A stretch of DNA of 64,000 nucleotides, taken from NCBI RefSeq assembly GCF_004337985.1, contig NC_043741.1:6148417-6212416 (forward strand), given 5' to 3'. The position numbers and the translations under genes are program-made. The DNA comes from Pyricularia pennisetigena. Lineage: Eukaryota > Ascomycota > Sordariomycetes > Magnaporthales > Pyriculariaceae. Position 1 is the stretch's first letter. Each line of letters starts with the position of its first letter. Positions 36,963-48,582 of the stretch are shown here, one piece after another. The notes under the pieces were generated by a model. That model searched no databases. It saw only the letters and a program-made list of their open reading frames with translations, and had not been told where the DNA came from.

Positions 36963-38037
36963 GCTTGCCAGGCGAGACTTGACATGACAATCTGCGAACG
37001 ATCCTGATAAAAGCTAACCAAAAACTACCACATCTCTCAACAGGCCCGTCAAGGCATGGGCCGACGACGATGACATCGACGACGGCACCACCGAGAGGTT
37101 GCCCGACCCCCAGACCATCGTCAACAAGGACGGCACAAAGACCATCATCAGCTGGCGCTTCAACGACCAGGGCCAAAAGGTCAAGACGACGCGGCGGGTG
37201 CGGCTGACGACGCACCGCGAGGTGGTGAACCCCCGCGTGGCCGAGCGCAAAAAGTGGGAAAAGTTTGGCCTGTCGGCCAAGGACGGCCCGGGCCCGGCCT
37301 CGGACACAACCTCGGTCGGCGAGAACATCATCTTCCGCCCCTCGGCCAACTGGCGCAAGGACCAGAAGGACGAGAGCAAGGACGCCAACGCCAACGCCAT
37401 GAAGGACAAGCTCAAGGACAAGAAGGTCAAGTGCAGAATCTGCAACGGAGAGCATTTCACTGCCCGCTGTCCTTACAAGGATACCATGGCTCCCATCGGC
37501 GAGGCCGCGCCCGCTGGCGGAGTCGGTGTCGGCGGCGACGACGAGGGTGGCATCCTGTCCGCGCCTGGTGCGGCCGGCGGCGCTGGTGCCAAGAAGGGCT
37601 CGTACGTGCCGCCCGCTCTGCGTGGAGATCGCAAGGAGGGCGAGAAGATGGGCGGAGGCGCCGGCGGCAAATACGGCGAGCGCGACGACCTCGCCACGCT
37701 GCGCGTCACCAACGTGAGTAACCCCCTTGTCTTTTTTTTTCTTTTCCTTTTCTTTTCTTTTAGGTTCGTTACCTCAACAGTTGTACTGACTCAATAATTC
37801 TTCTCTCAACAGGTTTCTGAGATGGCAGAGGAGCAAGAGCTGCGGGATATGTTTGAGCGCTTTGGTCGCGTCACCAGAGTGTTCTTGGCTAAGGACCGGG
37901 ATACAGGTCTGGCCAAGGGTTTCGCCTTTATCAGTTTTGCAGACAGAGAAGACGCCGTCAAGGCGTGCAACAAGATGGACGGCTGGGGTTTCAAGCATCT
38001 CATTCTCAGAGTCGAGTTCGCCAAGAAGGCGACCTGA
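36817..38037 (+). CDS. TIF35: Translation initiation factor eIF3 subunit G
   Basis: 306 aa from exons 36817-36842, 37044-37713 and 37813-38037. The N-terminal part starts [19 protein letters not shown], typical of fungal eIF3g, and carries the eIF3i-binding region. A CCHC-type zinc knuckle follows with Cys139, Cys142, His146 and Cys151 ([13 protein letters not shown]). A Gly/Ala-rich linker contains the YVPPALR motif. The C-terminal RRM begins with RNP2 LRVTNVS, split by intron 2, and has RNP1 KGFAFISF. eIF3g supports scanning and 40S-mRNA binding in the cytoplasm. The first exon codes for only eight and two-thirds codons. Intron 1 (201 bp) is the longest in the window and contains an A30 run. 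Confidence 0.96.
36930..36959. repeat. A30 homopolymer inside eIF3g intron 1
   Basis: Thirty A on the sense strand, in the middle of the 201-bp intron. Here the sense strand is purine, so it is not a polypyrimidine tract, unlike the MOSC and GPI-type introns. Confidence 0.95.
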
Positions 38038-38814
38038 TAATTGGGTGTTTATATTATTTTTTTTTCTTCGTTTCGTTTATGGAATGAGGCTTCTTTTTAT
38101 TATCATGGCTTTCCATCTTGTGACAGCATGACCTCCTTTAGCAACTGACTCTTATGTTCGATCTTCTAGAGTGAGGGGGTTATGGGCGATAAAAAATGGA
38201 TTCGTCTTTTTGAGTTTACGAAACGGTGCAATTTTCTCGGTACTTTGTGATGAGGAGGAAGCCCACAGGCTGGCATCTAGTGGCGGCCAACATGTAACAC
38301 CAAGCAAAAAAAAGCACGAAAGTTAAGCGAGTTGCTCTTCCTTTGCACATCTGACACGCACAGAAGATCAAGTTCCTATCACCTCATGAGCTACCAACCC
38401 ACGTGAATAATCAATCAATCAGTATGCAGCATAAAATCATCCATATTTACCGCATGGGCCATCGGTCATGGCTTGGCTACTTTTGCCGTCGACCGCTGAT
38501 CGTTTACTGCCTTGTGAAAAAGGGGGTAAACTTTTCTTCCGCCAATACAACCCTCTGGCGCACCACAAGAACACCGGAACAGAACGAAACAAGAGGATAA
38601 ACAGAAAGTACAAAAACAACGCCGTGCTTCATGCTGCTTATCCAATGAACCAAGCGACACTGCTCTCCGCCAGCGAGTTGCAGCAAAAGTGAACAAAACT
38701 GGAGAACAAGGGTAAAAAATACCAGAAGGGGGAAAGAAAAAAAGCCAAAAAGGCCCCCAGCCCAGCCCAGCCCAGAAAAATAACTCAGAAAAATAACCAG
38801 TCGAGCTCCCATCT
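38038..38814. other. Convergent 3' region, eIF3g and Sec1
   Basis: 777 bp tail-to-tail spacer. A short tandem repeat lies just 40 bp from the Sec1 stop codon. No gene is supported. Confidence 0.55.
38756..38775. repeat. (CCCAG)4 tandem repeat in the Sec1 3' flank
   Basis: Four perfect CCCAG units, followed by an imperfect duplication of CAGAAAAATAA at about 38774-38801. It probably lies in the Sec1 3' UTR. Confidence 0.85.
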
Positions 38815-41494
38815 TCATGACTTTTCCTTTTTGTCTTTCTTGATACCAAAGATGTTACGCTTCTTCTTTTCCTTCTCTGGCTTGGCAGGGGCAGGGGCAG
38901 GGGCAGGAGTAGGGGCAGGGGCGGGGGAAGGGCTTGGCCTGCCAGCCCCGGATGAAGGCCACTCGTCCTGCGGGTTTGATGGCTGACCACCCATGCTCAT
39001 CTGGCCCATGGCTGCCGTGGGAGGCTGGGGCCCTGGCCTGCTGGGCATTCCGCCCGCAGGAGGCGGGCGAGGCGGCGCTCCTCCCATTCCTCCCATGCGC
39101 GGCGGCAAGCCACCTCCGGGACCGCTCTGCTGTGGTATGCCAGGAATTCCTCCCCGTGGAGGCGGTTGTCCTGGGCCGCCCATCCCCATTGGCGGCGGTG
39201 TAGGCCTCTCGCGCTCGAAAAGGTGTGCGGGTGCCTTCGGCCGTGGCCGCTCTTGGGGCAGATCGAGACGACGTTTGTCTGCCGATAGATCCGTGACCTG
39301 GCGGATGAACAAGTTCGGGCTCATCATGTGACTTGTGATCATAAAGACGTCTTTGGAGTACTTTGCCGATACTTCATAGCATGCACGTGTTTCTGAATAC
39401 GTTGCACCACCTGCCGCAAAGACGAGGATCCGTTGTCGGTTTTCGGTCGTCCGTCGAGAGGCGCCAGCCCAACTGGGCTTCGCAGCTCGGAGCGAGCCCT
39501 GACCGGCCACCATATCCTCGTTCGGGTCCAACGGCGGCTTGACATACGGGAAGACGGTCTGATCTAACGTCCCCTTGCAAATATGCTCCAGCATGTGCTT
39601 TACGGCCGGCTCGAAACGCGAGAGGGCGTACTCCTCGCTCTGGTTAAGGGTTTTGAGATCGATGGGGAAGAGTGGAGGTGGAGGCGGCCGCGTGTCCTTG
39701 AGCGCATGCGTAGTTCGGGCACCCAGCAGCTCGAGATTGGTCACCACCTCGTTGTCCTGTGGCGGCAATTGAGAGTGTTGAAGCAACCTAGAGACGTCTT
39801 CGGGGATCACACCGTCTCGGTAGATAAGATAGGCCAATATCAGCCGCAACCTATCGGGCTTGGGGATTGCCTCGTCGTCCAGCAGGCGCACCACCTGGTC
39901 CAAGATGCTCTTGGGTTTCTTAAAGTCCTCGTCGAGGCCTGTGGCGAGGGTTTGCTCGACTGATGCGATGTCGGGCAGCTTGTGCTTTTGGAACACGTTC
40001 ATGCACTCCTGTGCCATGGTGAGATGTAGAGAGTACGCCTCCTTCATCTCCTGGAACTGCGGCAGGCCCGCCAACATGTCTTTAATGGCATTGAGATTGG
40101 TTGCGTCGCCATTGCCTTCGTCTCGAAAGTGCGGGTTTTTATCCAAAAACTTTTGAAAATCCCCCATGAGCTTGTCTATAGTGTCCTTCATGTGGCGATG
40201 CCGGTTGTCGACCCAAACCTTGTCCTTTTCGTGCAGCTCCATGTCCTTCTCTTCCGCCCTTGCACTGCCTTCGTTGATAGTCATGTGGTATGTGACCTTT
40301 TCCCCGTCTGAAATGTTAAGTAAGTCGTGCGCCATGGCTTGATAAGTGAACTCGTGGACAAGGGGAGCCATCAAGTCCATAGACCTGTCGGTGACAACGA
40401 GAACGCCCTGAGGCCGGGACGTGGTCGGTGGGAAATTGGGGTTCCATTGGGCATATTCCTCGAGCTCCTCTTGAACGAAGCGGGCCAGATGAGAACAAAG
40501 AACGCTCGCCTCGTGCGTCGGGTTCCGAGGGCGATAGTACCTAACCTTGGGAAACTCGCCCAAGGTCACGCAAACACCAACGATCTGCCATCGCCCCTGT
40601 CTGTCAGTACAAGAAGTGTGGCGGGGTGCGCCAAGGCCAGGCGTCCCAAGGCAACACCGACGAATTGTAACGCACCTTTTGCGCCAACTGCACCATGTGG
40701 TCCCTCACGAGATGGTTGCAGGCCGGGTGGTAAAGAATGGGAAAGCTCCAGGGGTCCCTGAACGTGACTAGATGCGACTCGCGGGGGTAGAAGTCTATTG
40801 CGAGGGTTTCGAAGCCGGCCTTGAGATCGCGGGCGGCAGGCGACGAGTCAATACGGCGGCGCAGCTGGGGGTCAAGGACACCCGTCCACACGAGGAACGA
40901 TTTTCTGTACCTCCGGCGGTCGAAATCGGCCACGAGACAGTCGACAATGTGAGGCAGTGGGGAAAGTATGTATATGGCGTCCATGGTCGGGTTCATCTCG
41001 CGCCTCTCCTCTATCCGCTCAATATCTGCACATGGCGGAGGTTGCGAGTTGGTTCGTCCATTAGTATCGCAGCCGCAGAACACGGGCAGAAGCCAGCGCC
41101 AAGGGATGGCGTATCGTATTGGGGCGGGAACGAACTGGCGATATTCTTGTCGAGGATGTCATCTTCCTTGACGACATTGTCAATGATCTTCTTGGATTGC
41201 TCGTCGATCACGAGGACTTTCCACTGCACAGTATGGGATTAGCCAATGGGCATGGTAATGCAATGCGACAACCGAGCGACACAACTGCTGGCGTCTTGTT
41301 GGGGATTCGAAAACCTACGTCGCCTTGGGTGATGTTCTTTATGGTCTCGACGATAACTGATTCTCCAAGAGTGTGGTCAGCTGCTTGTTTCGCAAGCCCA
41401 TTTCCAGTACGACCTCAATGCGGCTCTGGCGCTCTCTCCTTTCTCGGGGGGGTGACCGACTGTCGCGTTGCTCCTGAATCACAGAAACCCCCAT
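38815..41494 (-). CDS. SEC1: Sec1/Munc18 family protein for exocytosis
   Basis: 759 aa. Exons (minus): 41494-41461, 41356-41319, 41223-41136, 41025-40676 and 40584-38815; phase holds throughout. Sec1 binds assembled plasma-membrane SNARE complexes and promotes vesicle fusion at growth sites. Diagnostic stretches include NITQGDWKVLVIDEQSKKII, MDAIYILSP, IVDCLVADF, RESHLVTFRDPWSFP and VLVVTDRSMDLMAPLVHEFTYQ. A Pro/Gly-rich tail of about 150 residues follows the Sec1 core, typical of filamentous fungi, and the protein ends in a Lys-rich patch. All four introns have weak donors (GTCGGT, GTAGGT, GTTCGT, GTGCGT). The first donor was inferred from phase and from the expected EQRDII sequence. Confidence 0.95.
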
Positions 41495-42840
41495 ATTGGT
41501 GACCGACACGATTTGGCCGCTCGGTGGAGCTTGGTTGGGCCTCGGTCTTTGACTAATGCAACTTGTGCTCTATCGAAGAGAGAGGGGATGTAATATTATT
41601 AGTTGGTTGAGGATGCCCAGTTTACTTGTGAATGCCAGAGTCTCGGTCGCAAATTGTGGTTTGATGCAATCGCCAGCTCTGGGTTGGGTGCTTCTACAAA
41701 GGTGCGTGGAGGTAGTCGCGCTTGAACGTTGGGCACAATGTACAGTCAGTCCATCAATCAACTTGTCCTGCGAATGAATGTCATTCAACCTGGTGGTGGG
41801 GTTTTGCGGCATGCCTTTCGGTCGGTGCCAGAGGGGTGGGGCAAACGCAACCACCTTAAACTTAGCTCCGGAGGATCGCGTCGGTAAGTAAAGAACCTAG
41901 AAGCAACCATGCATACCTGCCGTTGTGAAGTAAGCAATATGCCTACCTCCTACCTTGCTACATATCTACTTTTCATGTACCTTATCCTGCATATCTTATA
42001 TTGCTACATTGCTACGTACAAGTACCTTTTCGACTATCTCCATGGATGGCCTACATATTTGGCCTACATATTTGGCATGTACTCACCAGCAAAATAATAT
42101 CTAATTTTTTTTTTTTTTTTTTTTTTTTTNNNNNNNNNNNNNNNNNNNNNNNNNNNNNNNNNNNNNNNNNNNNNNNNNNNNNNNNNNNNNNNNNNNNNNN
42201 NNNNNNNNNNNNNNNNNNNNNNNNNNNNNNNNNNNNNNNNNNNNNNNNNNNNNNNNNNNNNNNNNNNNNNNNNNNNNNNNNNNNNNNNNNNNNNNNNNNN
42301 NNNNNNNNNNNNNNNNNNNNNNNNNNNNNNNNNNNNNNNNNNNNNNNNNNNNNNNNNNNNNNNNNNNNNNNNNNNNNNNNNNNNNNNNNNNNNNNNNNNN
42401 NNNNNNNNNNNNNNNNNNNNNNNNNNNNNNNNNNNNNNNNNNNNNNNNNNNNNNNNNNNNNNNNNNNNNNNNNNNNNNNNNNNNNNNNNNNNNNNNNNNN
42501 NNNNNNNNNNNNNNNNNNNNNNNNNNNNNNNCCTCTTCTCTTTTTCCATTTTCTTCTTCCTTTCTTACCCGAAGGATTCATTGGTAAGTCACGAACTAGT
42601 CTAGAACCAAGTTCAGGATATTCTGATTTTGTTTGCAAGAAAAAAAATAAATTAAAAGGAAAACAAATAAGAAAAAAAATCAATACACCAATCGCTATGC
42701 TGCAAGTCTAACAAACCAAATTGAGCTTATCCGTCGTGGTCATCCCATTTAACAAGAATCATCTGTGGAGGAGGGGATTAAACAGTTAATCAAGTGCCCG
42801 AAGGAACAACGTCGACACTAGCCATTGTGAGGTAGCGCTC
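41495..42840. other. Intergenic region between Sec1 and CHO2, interrupted by a gap
   Basis: Upstream of Sec1 and downstream of CHO2. T25 at 42105-42129 runs straight into 402 N (42130-42531). The readable parts are A/T-rich with no gene that I can support. Content within the gap is unknown. Confidence 0.55.
42105..42531. other. T25 homopolymer running into an assembly gap
   Basis: As at 5153-5240, the unresolved bases begin right after the homopolymer. Sequence resumes with CT-rich DNA. Confidence 0.95.
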
Positions 42841-45835
42841 TCAAGGAGTCTCAAGAAATTTCTCGCCAATGGGCGTCGTAGTTCCTCGGGATTTTGACAT
42901 GCTGTAAGGAGCCTATGGTGCGAAGTAGTGTACCGCTGATCAGCATATGTGTGGCAGACAGTACACAGGTCCCGGGTTTGGTCGCTATCAATTTTCTCCA
43001 ACTTACAAGGACTTGTTTGGCATTGCAAATGCGCCACGCCAGCTTCCTGACATTCCCGTCCGCTGGAACAACTGCGGGTGCGAACTCGATACCAAACATG
43101 TGGTGGATCGCATAAACCACCCTCTTGGCATACTTGCTATCGCGTTCGACCAGGCTTCCAAACGGCTCGTCCACGGTGCTTGGGGCAACCTCCGGGTCGC
43201 GGTCGAGACAGTTGCGCACCAATGGCAGAAGTTCCGACTCGACGGCTCGTTCGTAAACATCGCCACCGCCGGCCAAGACCTCCTCGTCCAAGTTCTCATC
43301 GAATCGCCCAATCTTGATCTCGAAAGGCTCCGATACCGACATGACATTGTAAGAGCCGTCGTGGTGGTATCTTAGTTCGAAAGTGCCCTGGGTCCACCAC
43401 AGCCTGTCTCCCTCAAATATCATCTCTCCCTGGACCATGTCAGGCTGGTCGGCCAGCGGCTGGTCCGCAGTCACGATGCCGCCATCGGTTGCACGGTCGT
43501 AAACCCCGGGGCAAGTGGGCACCCAGCGACCCTGGGAGGGCACCTCGGTAACTTCCCTGGACCTGTTGTCGATCACCATGTAGAGCCCGACCCAGTCGTT
43601 CTTGCTGTGGTTTGCAGGTGCCGTCCACTTGACCCTGATAGGCGCACCATACTCCAGCACCAGTGTCTTGACGTCCTTGGGGAACCTGCCTTGGATGCTC
43701 TCCTTGCCGGTCGAACGTTCACTGGCAGCCTTTTGCGCCACGGTGCCCTCCAGGGACAGAGAGTATTGTTTGGGGTCCAGGCCTGCGAGTGACGGGTTCA
43801 GCTGCGAGATGGTGAGACGTGCGGGATAGGTGTTGAAGAGGGCTGTGGTGTCGCGTACAATCGTCGAGACTCCAGCGGCAAGTTTGGGTCTGGCCGACTC
43901 CACAAAGTCCTCGACAAACGCCTTGGCATCATCCAGGACCTTGTCCACGCTCTCAGACCACTCCTTTACTGGCGGGGGCAGGGACCGCTTGACAAATTTG
44001 GTCAGGCCAGCCTCCTCGCGAATACTCTGGCCGTAGATCTTTTGCATATGAGGCTTTTCGACGTATGAAATAAAGGCAAGCGTGAGCAGGTGGCTCATGA
44101 GTGCAAGGACGAAGATGGCTCTGCTCCAGGTGATGAGAGCTGCCCCATACAGACCTAGAGAGCCCATGACGCGCTCGGGGTTGTTGAGGAAGCGATAGAT
44201 GGATCTGTACGTCAGCTTGGCACCGCTGTTGAAGAAGAAGTCGCCAAAGAACCAGCCGAACTCGCCCAGCTCGTCGTATATGCTCACAGCAGTCCAGATC
44301 TGAAGAGAAACCAGCCCGGCTCCCACGACGTGCTTGAGAATCGCCCATTCCTGCGTCCAATCGGCAGGTACCGTAAACATCTTCCAGCAAGCTGCGATGA
44401 ACGAACCGTGGCACATAACGGTGCTGACGTGGTAGAGGCCCTTCCACTGCCTCCACGCCTCACCGGCGCTCTCGCCGTACTTGACAAAGTGCCTGGTGAA
44501 CCTCTTCTCCTTGGACTGGAAAGTCAAGATCCAGCCGAGACCCAAGGAGAACCACAGGCGCCAGAGAACGGCGTGGACTATGAAGGCTGCTTGCCAGAAC
44601 TCTGTTTTCGGGGTTGCGAGCGAGAGCACACCGAGATATATGCAGAGCAGAATTGTAGTGTAATCCGGCACGCGGAACAGGTCAATGTTCTTGAAGCCAA
44701 GCATGTTGTGAACCGTCGCAGGAGAATCCCTCGCGGCGGAATCGGCGTCTTTCGGTCCATCCAGCGACTGCATCTGGCCAGCGCTACGAGGAGGAGGAGG
44801 GTTGTACGTCTTTTCAATGTGTGGGTTCTCGACCACGACGAGGAAGATGAGCTGGGCAAGATGGGCTAGGATGGAGATGAAAAGCACATCGTAGCTGGCA
44901 GCCATCATGGATATGCCATAGTAGCCGATGTAGCCAATCGAGTACATGGGATGAGGGGCCAGCTCGAAAACACCGTCAAAAGTGAGCTCTTGGTCAATGA
45001 GGTAGAAGAAGTCACCCCAGTACCAGGCAAAATCCTTGACGACGCGGTGAGCATCGAGCTTAATCCACAAGTTGAGGCCAACAAGCACCCAGCCTGTGAC
45101 CCAGCGGGCGACGGTGGCCCACGGGGCCTCGCCGGCTGGAGTAGAGCCGCACACGGCGGCAAAGAGACAGTAAGAGACGAAATCGCACATGAGGATCAGG
45201 TCGACCACGCGACGGAAAAGAAGCCAGGTATTGTACTCGATAGGGGCCTCCTCCATCTTGTAGTCCTCGGGGATCTTGGCCTCAAGCTCGCGTTTGAGAA
45301 GGTGATAGAGCCACGGCCGGGGATTCTTGCCGGATGCAGGATCCTCAAACAGGCCCCATTTCTTGGCCTTGACGACGAGTAGCCTGTGCTGGGACTGGAC
45401 GTGCAGGAGAATGCCGATGCCGATGTTGTACGAGGCGCGCCAGAAGATGAATATGGCGGCAAATACGGGGCGCTTGAGGTGAGACGGCAGCGCGTAGGCG
45501 GCAAGTATGTGCATGCCCAGAATGGCCAGCACGATGATATCGCTCAAGTTCTTGGGCTGGCGAGGATCAAGAAGCTGCGAGACCATGTCGTGGGTGGTGG
45601 GTACCGTGAAAACGGTTCCGTCAGGAGTGCGGCCATAGCTCTTTTTGGCCTGTCTGATCTTGGCTTGTTCCTGACCTTCCGATCGCTCGTCTTGCGCGGC
45701 CGCATGGACGATCCCGTCTTGAGCTGTTGGACTTTCGTTTTCATCCTCAGCCTGGGCGCCGCGTCTCTGCCGAAGGTTGGTCTGGGCGATGGGCTCTTGG
45801 GTGGCTTTAGTAGCTGCGCTCATTGTGTCGGGCAT
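42841..45835 (-). CDS. CHO2: Phosphatidylethanolamine N-methyltransferase
   Basis: 966 aa from exons 45835-43007 and 42912-42841 (minus). Cho2 carries out the first S-adenosylmethionine-dependent methylation of phosphatidylethanolamine towards phosphatidylcholine in the ER membrane. The N-terminal two thirds contain two multi-pass methyltransferase modules. The first includes [13 protein letters not shown] and the motif [13 protein letters not shown]. The second includes [28 protein letters not shown] and [13 protein letters not shown] soluble C-terminal domain follows. The last intron was placed with donor CTT/GTAAGT and acceptor CATAG/GCT, because this gives [19 protein letters not shown], the usual fungal C-terminus. 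A second ATG four codons downstream (45823) is also possible as start. Confidence 0.95.
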
Positions 45836-48087
45836 GTAGATACCTTTTTGGTATTTCCCTCAAATGGACCCTTTGACTGACACGCGCGACACCGAGGGTG
45901 GGTTCGGATGGTGTGTGTGGTTGACACCCAGACAGACGCCTAGCTTGTTTTATTTGGTAATTTGTTGTTGATCTTTTTTTTTTTTTTTTTTTTTTTTTTC
46001 TCCTCCCTCCTTCCCGTTTTACCCCTTCTTCGTCCCTTTGCTCCCCTCGGAGGGCGATCCCTTTCGAACCCTTGGCTTGAGGGGATTTGTGGGGGCGGAA
46101 ACAAAAATTAGAGGGGAAATGACGACAATGTTCGCTGTTGTCTCTTTTGGCAGGTAGAATATTTCCCGGTAGGTCTAGAGTAGCAGCTGTGACATTGAGA
46201 TGGTGTCGAAGTTCATTCGGTCCAGTTCAAAAGTTGACAGAGTTGGTTGTTTTGCTCGCTAAAAAAGGATTGTGGGTTTAAAAAAAAAGGATAAACAACA
46301 AATTACAGATTAAAAATAGGCGAGACGAGGCGAGGCGTCTGGCTGTCACATATTTCGACCTTCATTCGAAAGTCACATGCTCGCACGCGAAAACAGGAAA
46401 GCGCTGAGCTCACCGTCGTAACGATCCTTGGCGCCGTTGTGCCTTCTGCTGGGCCGGACCCTACCAAACATTTAACTGCGGGGAACGACCTGGAAGCGGG
46501 TGACAACCTAGACCAAGTCGAGAAGGAAGCAGGAGCCTGAAGCTCGTTCGTCTGATTGCTATGTCCGTACATTAGGTGAATTAGATTAGGCTTGCAATTA
46601 TTACCAAGATTTGTGTATGTGTATATCCCATCTACTGCATGAAATGGTCTAATGTATACAATACAAATGAAATCATTTTTGTTAGTTCAGCTTCTTCTCA
46701 TCACCCATCCATCTTTCTATCCTTGCACTGACGGTAGAGCAACTAACTACCAACGGAACCTACCGAGCTACCTACTTAAGCTACTGTACCCGTAGATAGA
46801 CTCGGTAAGCCTTAGCTTGGGGACAGTTTTCAAAGCTGAAATCAAACTTTGCTAGATTCCCTGGCAGCGTGGACTTTTTCTTTATTCACCTCGCGGGTTA
46901 ACTAGACCGATCACCGACCCCATCGGTGCATATAGCCGCCATCCTGGTAGCGTCTCGGCAGATGCTCTCGGGGATGGAACGGCCGATAGAATGTTGATTG
47001 GCTCTCACGTGACCATATAGAGATGATCGATGATACCTATGGATTATTTTCTTCACTTGCCGAGCTTTTGAGTGGCTTGGTAGATCGCTTGTAATTTCCG
47101 TGGCTTGATTTTGTTCCTGCGACTCTCGAGCCTGAAGCCTGACAGCCATAGTATGTTTAAAGTAGGTAACCATCGATGACGGAGTCGAATCTTATACCTT
47201 CTAGAATCGTTCTTATACATACAGGGAAGGCGACCCACTGGCTCGGGTTTTTTCATGACTACAGTACATTACATGATTTCCAACAATCCGGCAGGTAGGG
47301 ACGACATACAGAAGCAACGCAATGCTATACATGGAATAAGTAATTAGTTTACCTCACCAAAGGGTATAACTTGCCACCAATATACTCAGTCTCTCCTCCA
47401 ATACCGGACATGTCCCACACCCACCGCTTTGACAAGTTGACAATACAGCAGGGTATCCCACCCAGCAAAAAACCGCCGACTCCGTCCGGGGATTTCGTTT
47501 GATTGCTTTGTTATGCGTTCCACTCGCTCTGAGCCGGCCTACTACGTCGCCCACAAACAAACAGCATACCATCCGCTTGTCGCGGGCGTTGATGGAGAAT
47601 CGCAGGAAAGGCCTGCCATGAGATCCGTCGCATGAATTTTATCGTTGAATGGGGAAACATACCCAGGGGATCCCCATGTCGAGAGAAACAACGTTCAATG
47701 TTTCTATCGAATTTCGGTGGGGGGCTTTTTTTTTTTTTTTTGTTCATGTTATGCCACGTGAAATGGCAGGGCCCTGCTTGGAGGGACTTGATGAGTGAAG
47801 ATTCGAGTGTCTGAGCAAAGAAAGCAAGGGGGATGGATGAGGGGTATAACTGTACCATCTTTGCCTTTCTGTGAGAGACATCTGCGCCTTACAATGTCTC
47901 TTCTCTCCTCTTAAATTTTTTTCTTGCTGGTAATCGTTCCTTTTCCCAACAGTCGCTCCTTTTGTTAACTTTATTTCTTGCCTCTTCGGGGACAGGATAT
48001 AATACATCATCAACCTAAAGCTTCCCTTGGCACTCTGAAAAATCGAGCCACTCCAAACTTCCAAAAAGTGAGCCGGTACATCTGCGA
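45836..48087. other. Intergenic region upstream of CHO2
   Basis: About 2.25 kb between divergent genes, with promoters at both ends. It contains T26 at 45974-45999 and T16 at 47726-47741. Short open frames are present without coding character. Confidence 0.45.
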
Positions 48088-48582
48088 ATGGGCATCTTCT
48101 CAAACGACGGCATGGCCAAATCAAACAAAAATGCGGAGGATGCCGCAGCCCCGGGGGCAGACGCGGAGAAGCCCCTGCCTGAGCCCAAACGGCCCGGCAC
48201 CAGCGGCACCGAGATGATGCTCACGACCACGCGGCGTCAGGCCTCTGCCAAGCTCAAGGCCGCCTCGCAGGCCGAGCGCGCCTACAAGGCCAAGAAGCGC
48301 TCCGCCGCCGCCCGCGCCAACCTCGACGAGGCCAAGGGCCACTTCGGCGAGACCTTCAAGCACATGGTCACCGGATCCAAGCTCATGGCCTCGGTCGTCC
48401 GCTCCGTGCCTTATATCTTTAGCAATAAGGCCGAGCAGCGCCGCGCAAAGGCCGCAGAGTCGAAGCGCGCCGCCGCCCTTGAGAAGCGTAAGAAGCTCGA
48501 GGAGAAGCTGGCAAAGGAGAAGGAGGTGGCTGATGCCCTCGCCGCCGAGAATGCCGGCGAGGGTCCTAGCAACTCCTCATAG
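48088..48582 (+). CDS. Small basic helical protein of unknown function
   Basis: 164 aa in one exon. Codon use is strongly G/C-biased at third positions, as in the expressed neighbours, which supports a real gene. The protein is rich in Ala, Lys, Glu and Arg: a disordered N-terminus, then long amphipathic helices around AKLKAASQAERAYKAKKRSA and a C-terminal coiled coil around RAAALEKRKKLEEKLAKEKE. The N-terminus MGIFSND matches the loose N-myristoylation pattern (Gly2, Asn6). No family is recognised. The short, less charged segment MVTGSKLMASVVRSVPYIFS could contact a membrane, but this is only a guess. Confidence 0.78.
   Translation: MGIFSNDGMAKSNKNAEDAAAPGADAEKPLPEPKRPGTSGTEMMLTTTRRQASAKLKAASQAERAYKAKKRSAAARANLDEAKGHFGETFKHMVTGSKLMASVVRSVPYIFSNKAEQRRAKAAESKRAAALEKRKKLEEKLAKEKEVADALAAENAGEGPSNSS

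Noticed and set aside
42001..42711. Open frames crossing the second N gap
   Set aside because: They exist only because unknown bases are read through as open; no evidence of coding on either side.
42851..42903. The unspliced CHO2 reading frame as the main C-terminus
   Set aside because: The spliced version gives the family's usual end. The unspliced one is kept only as a possible variant in the findings.
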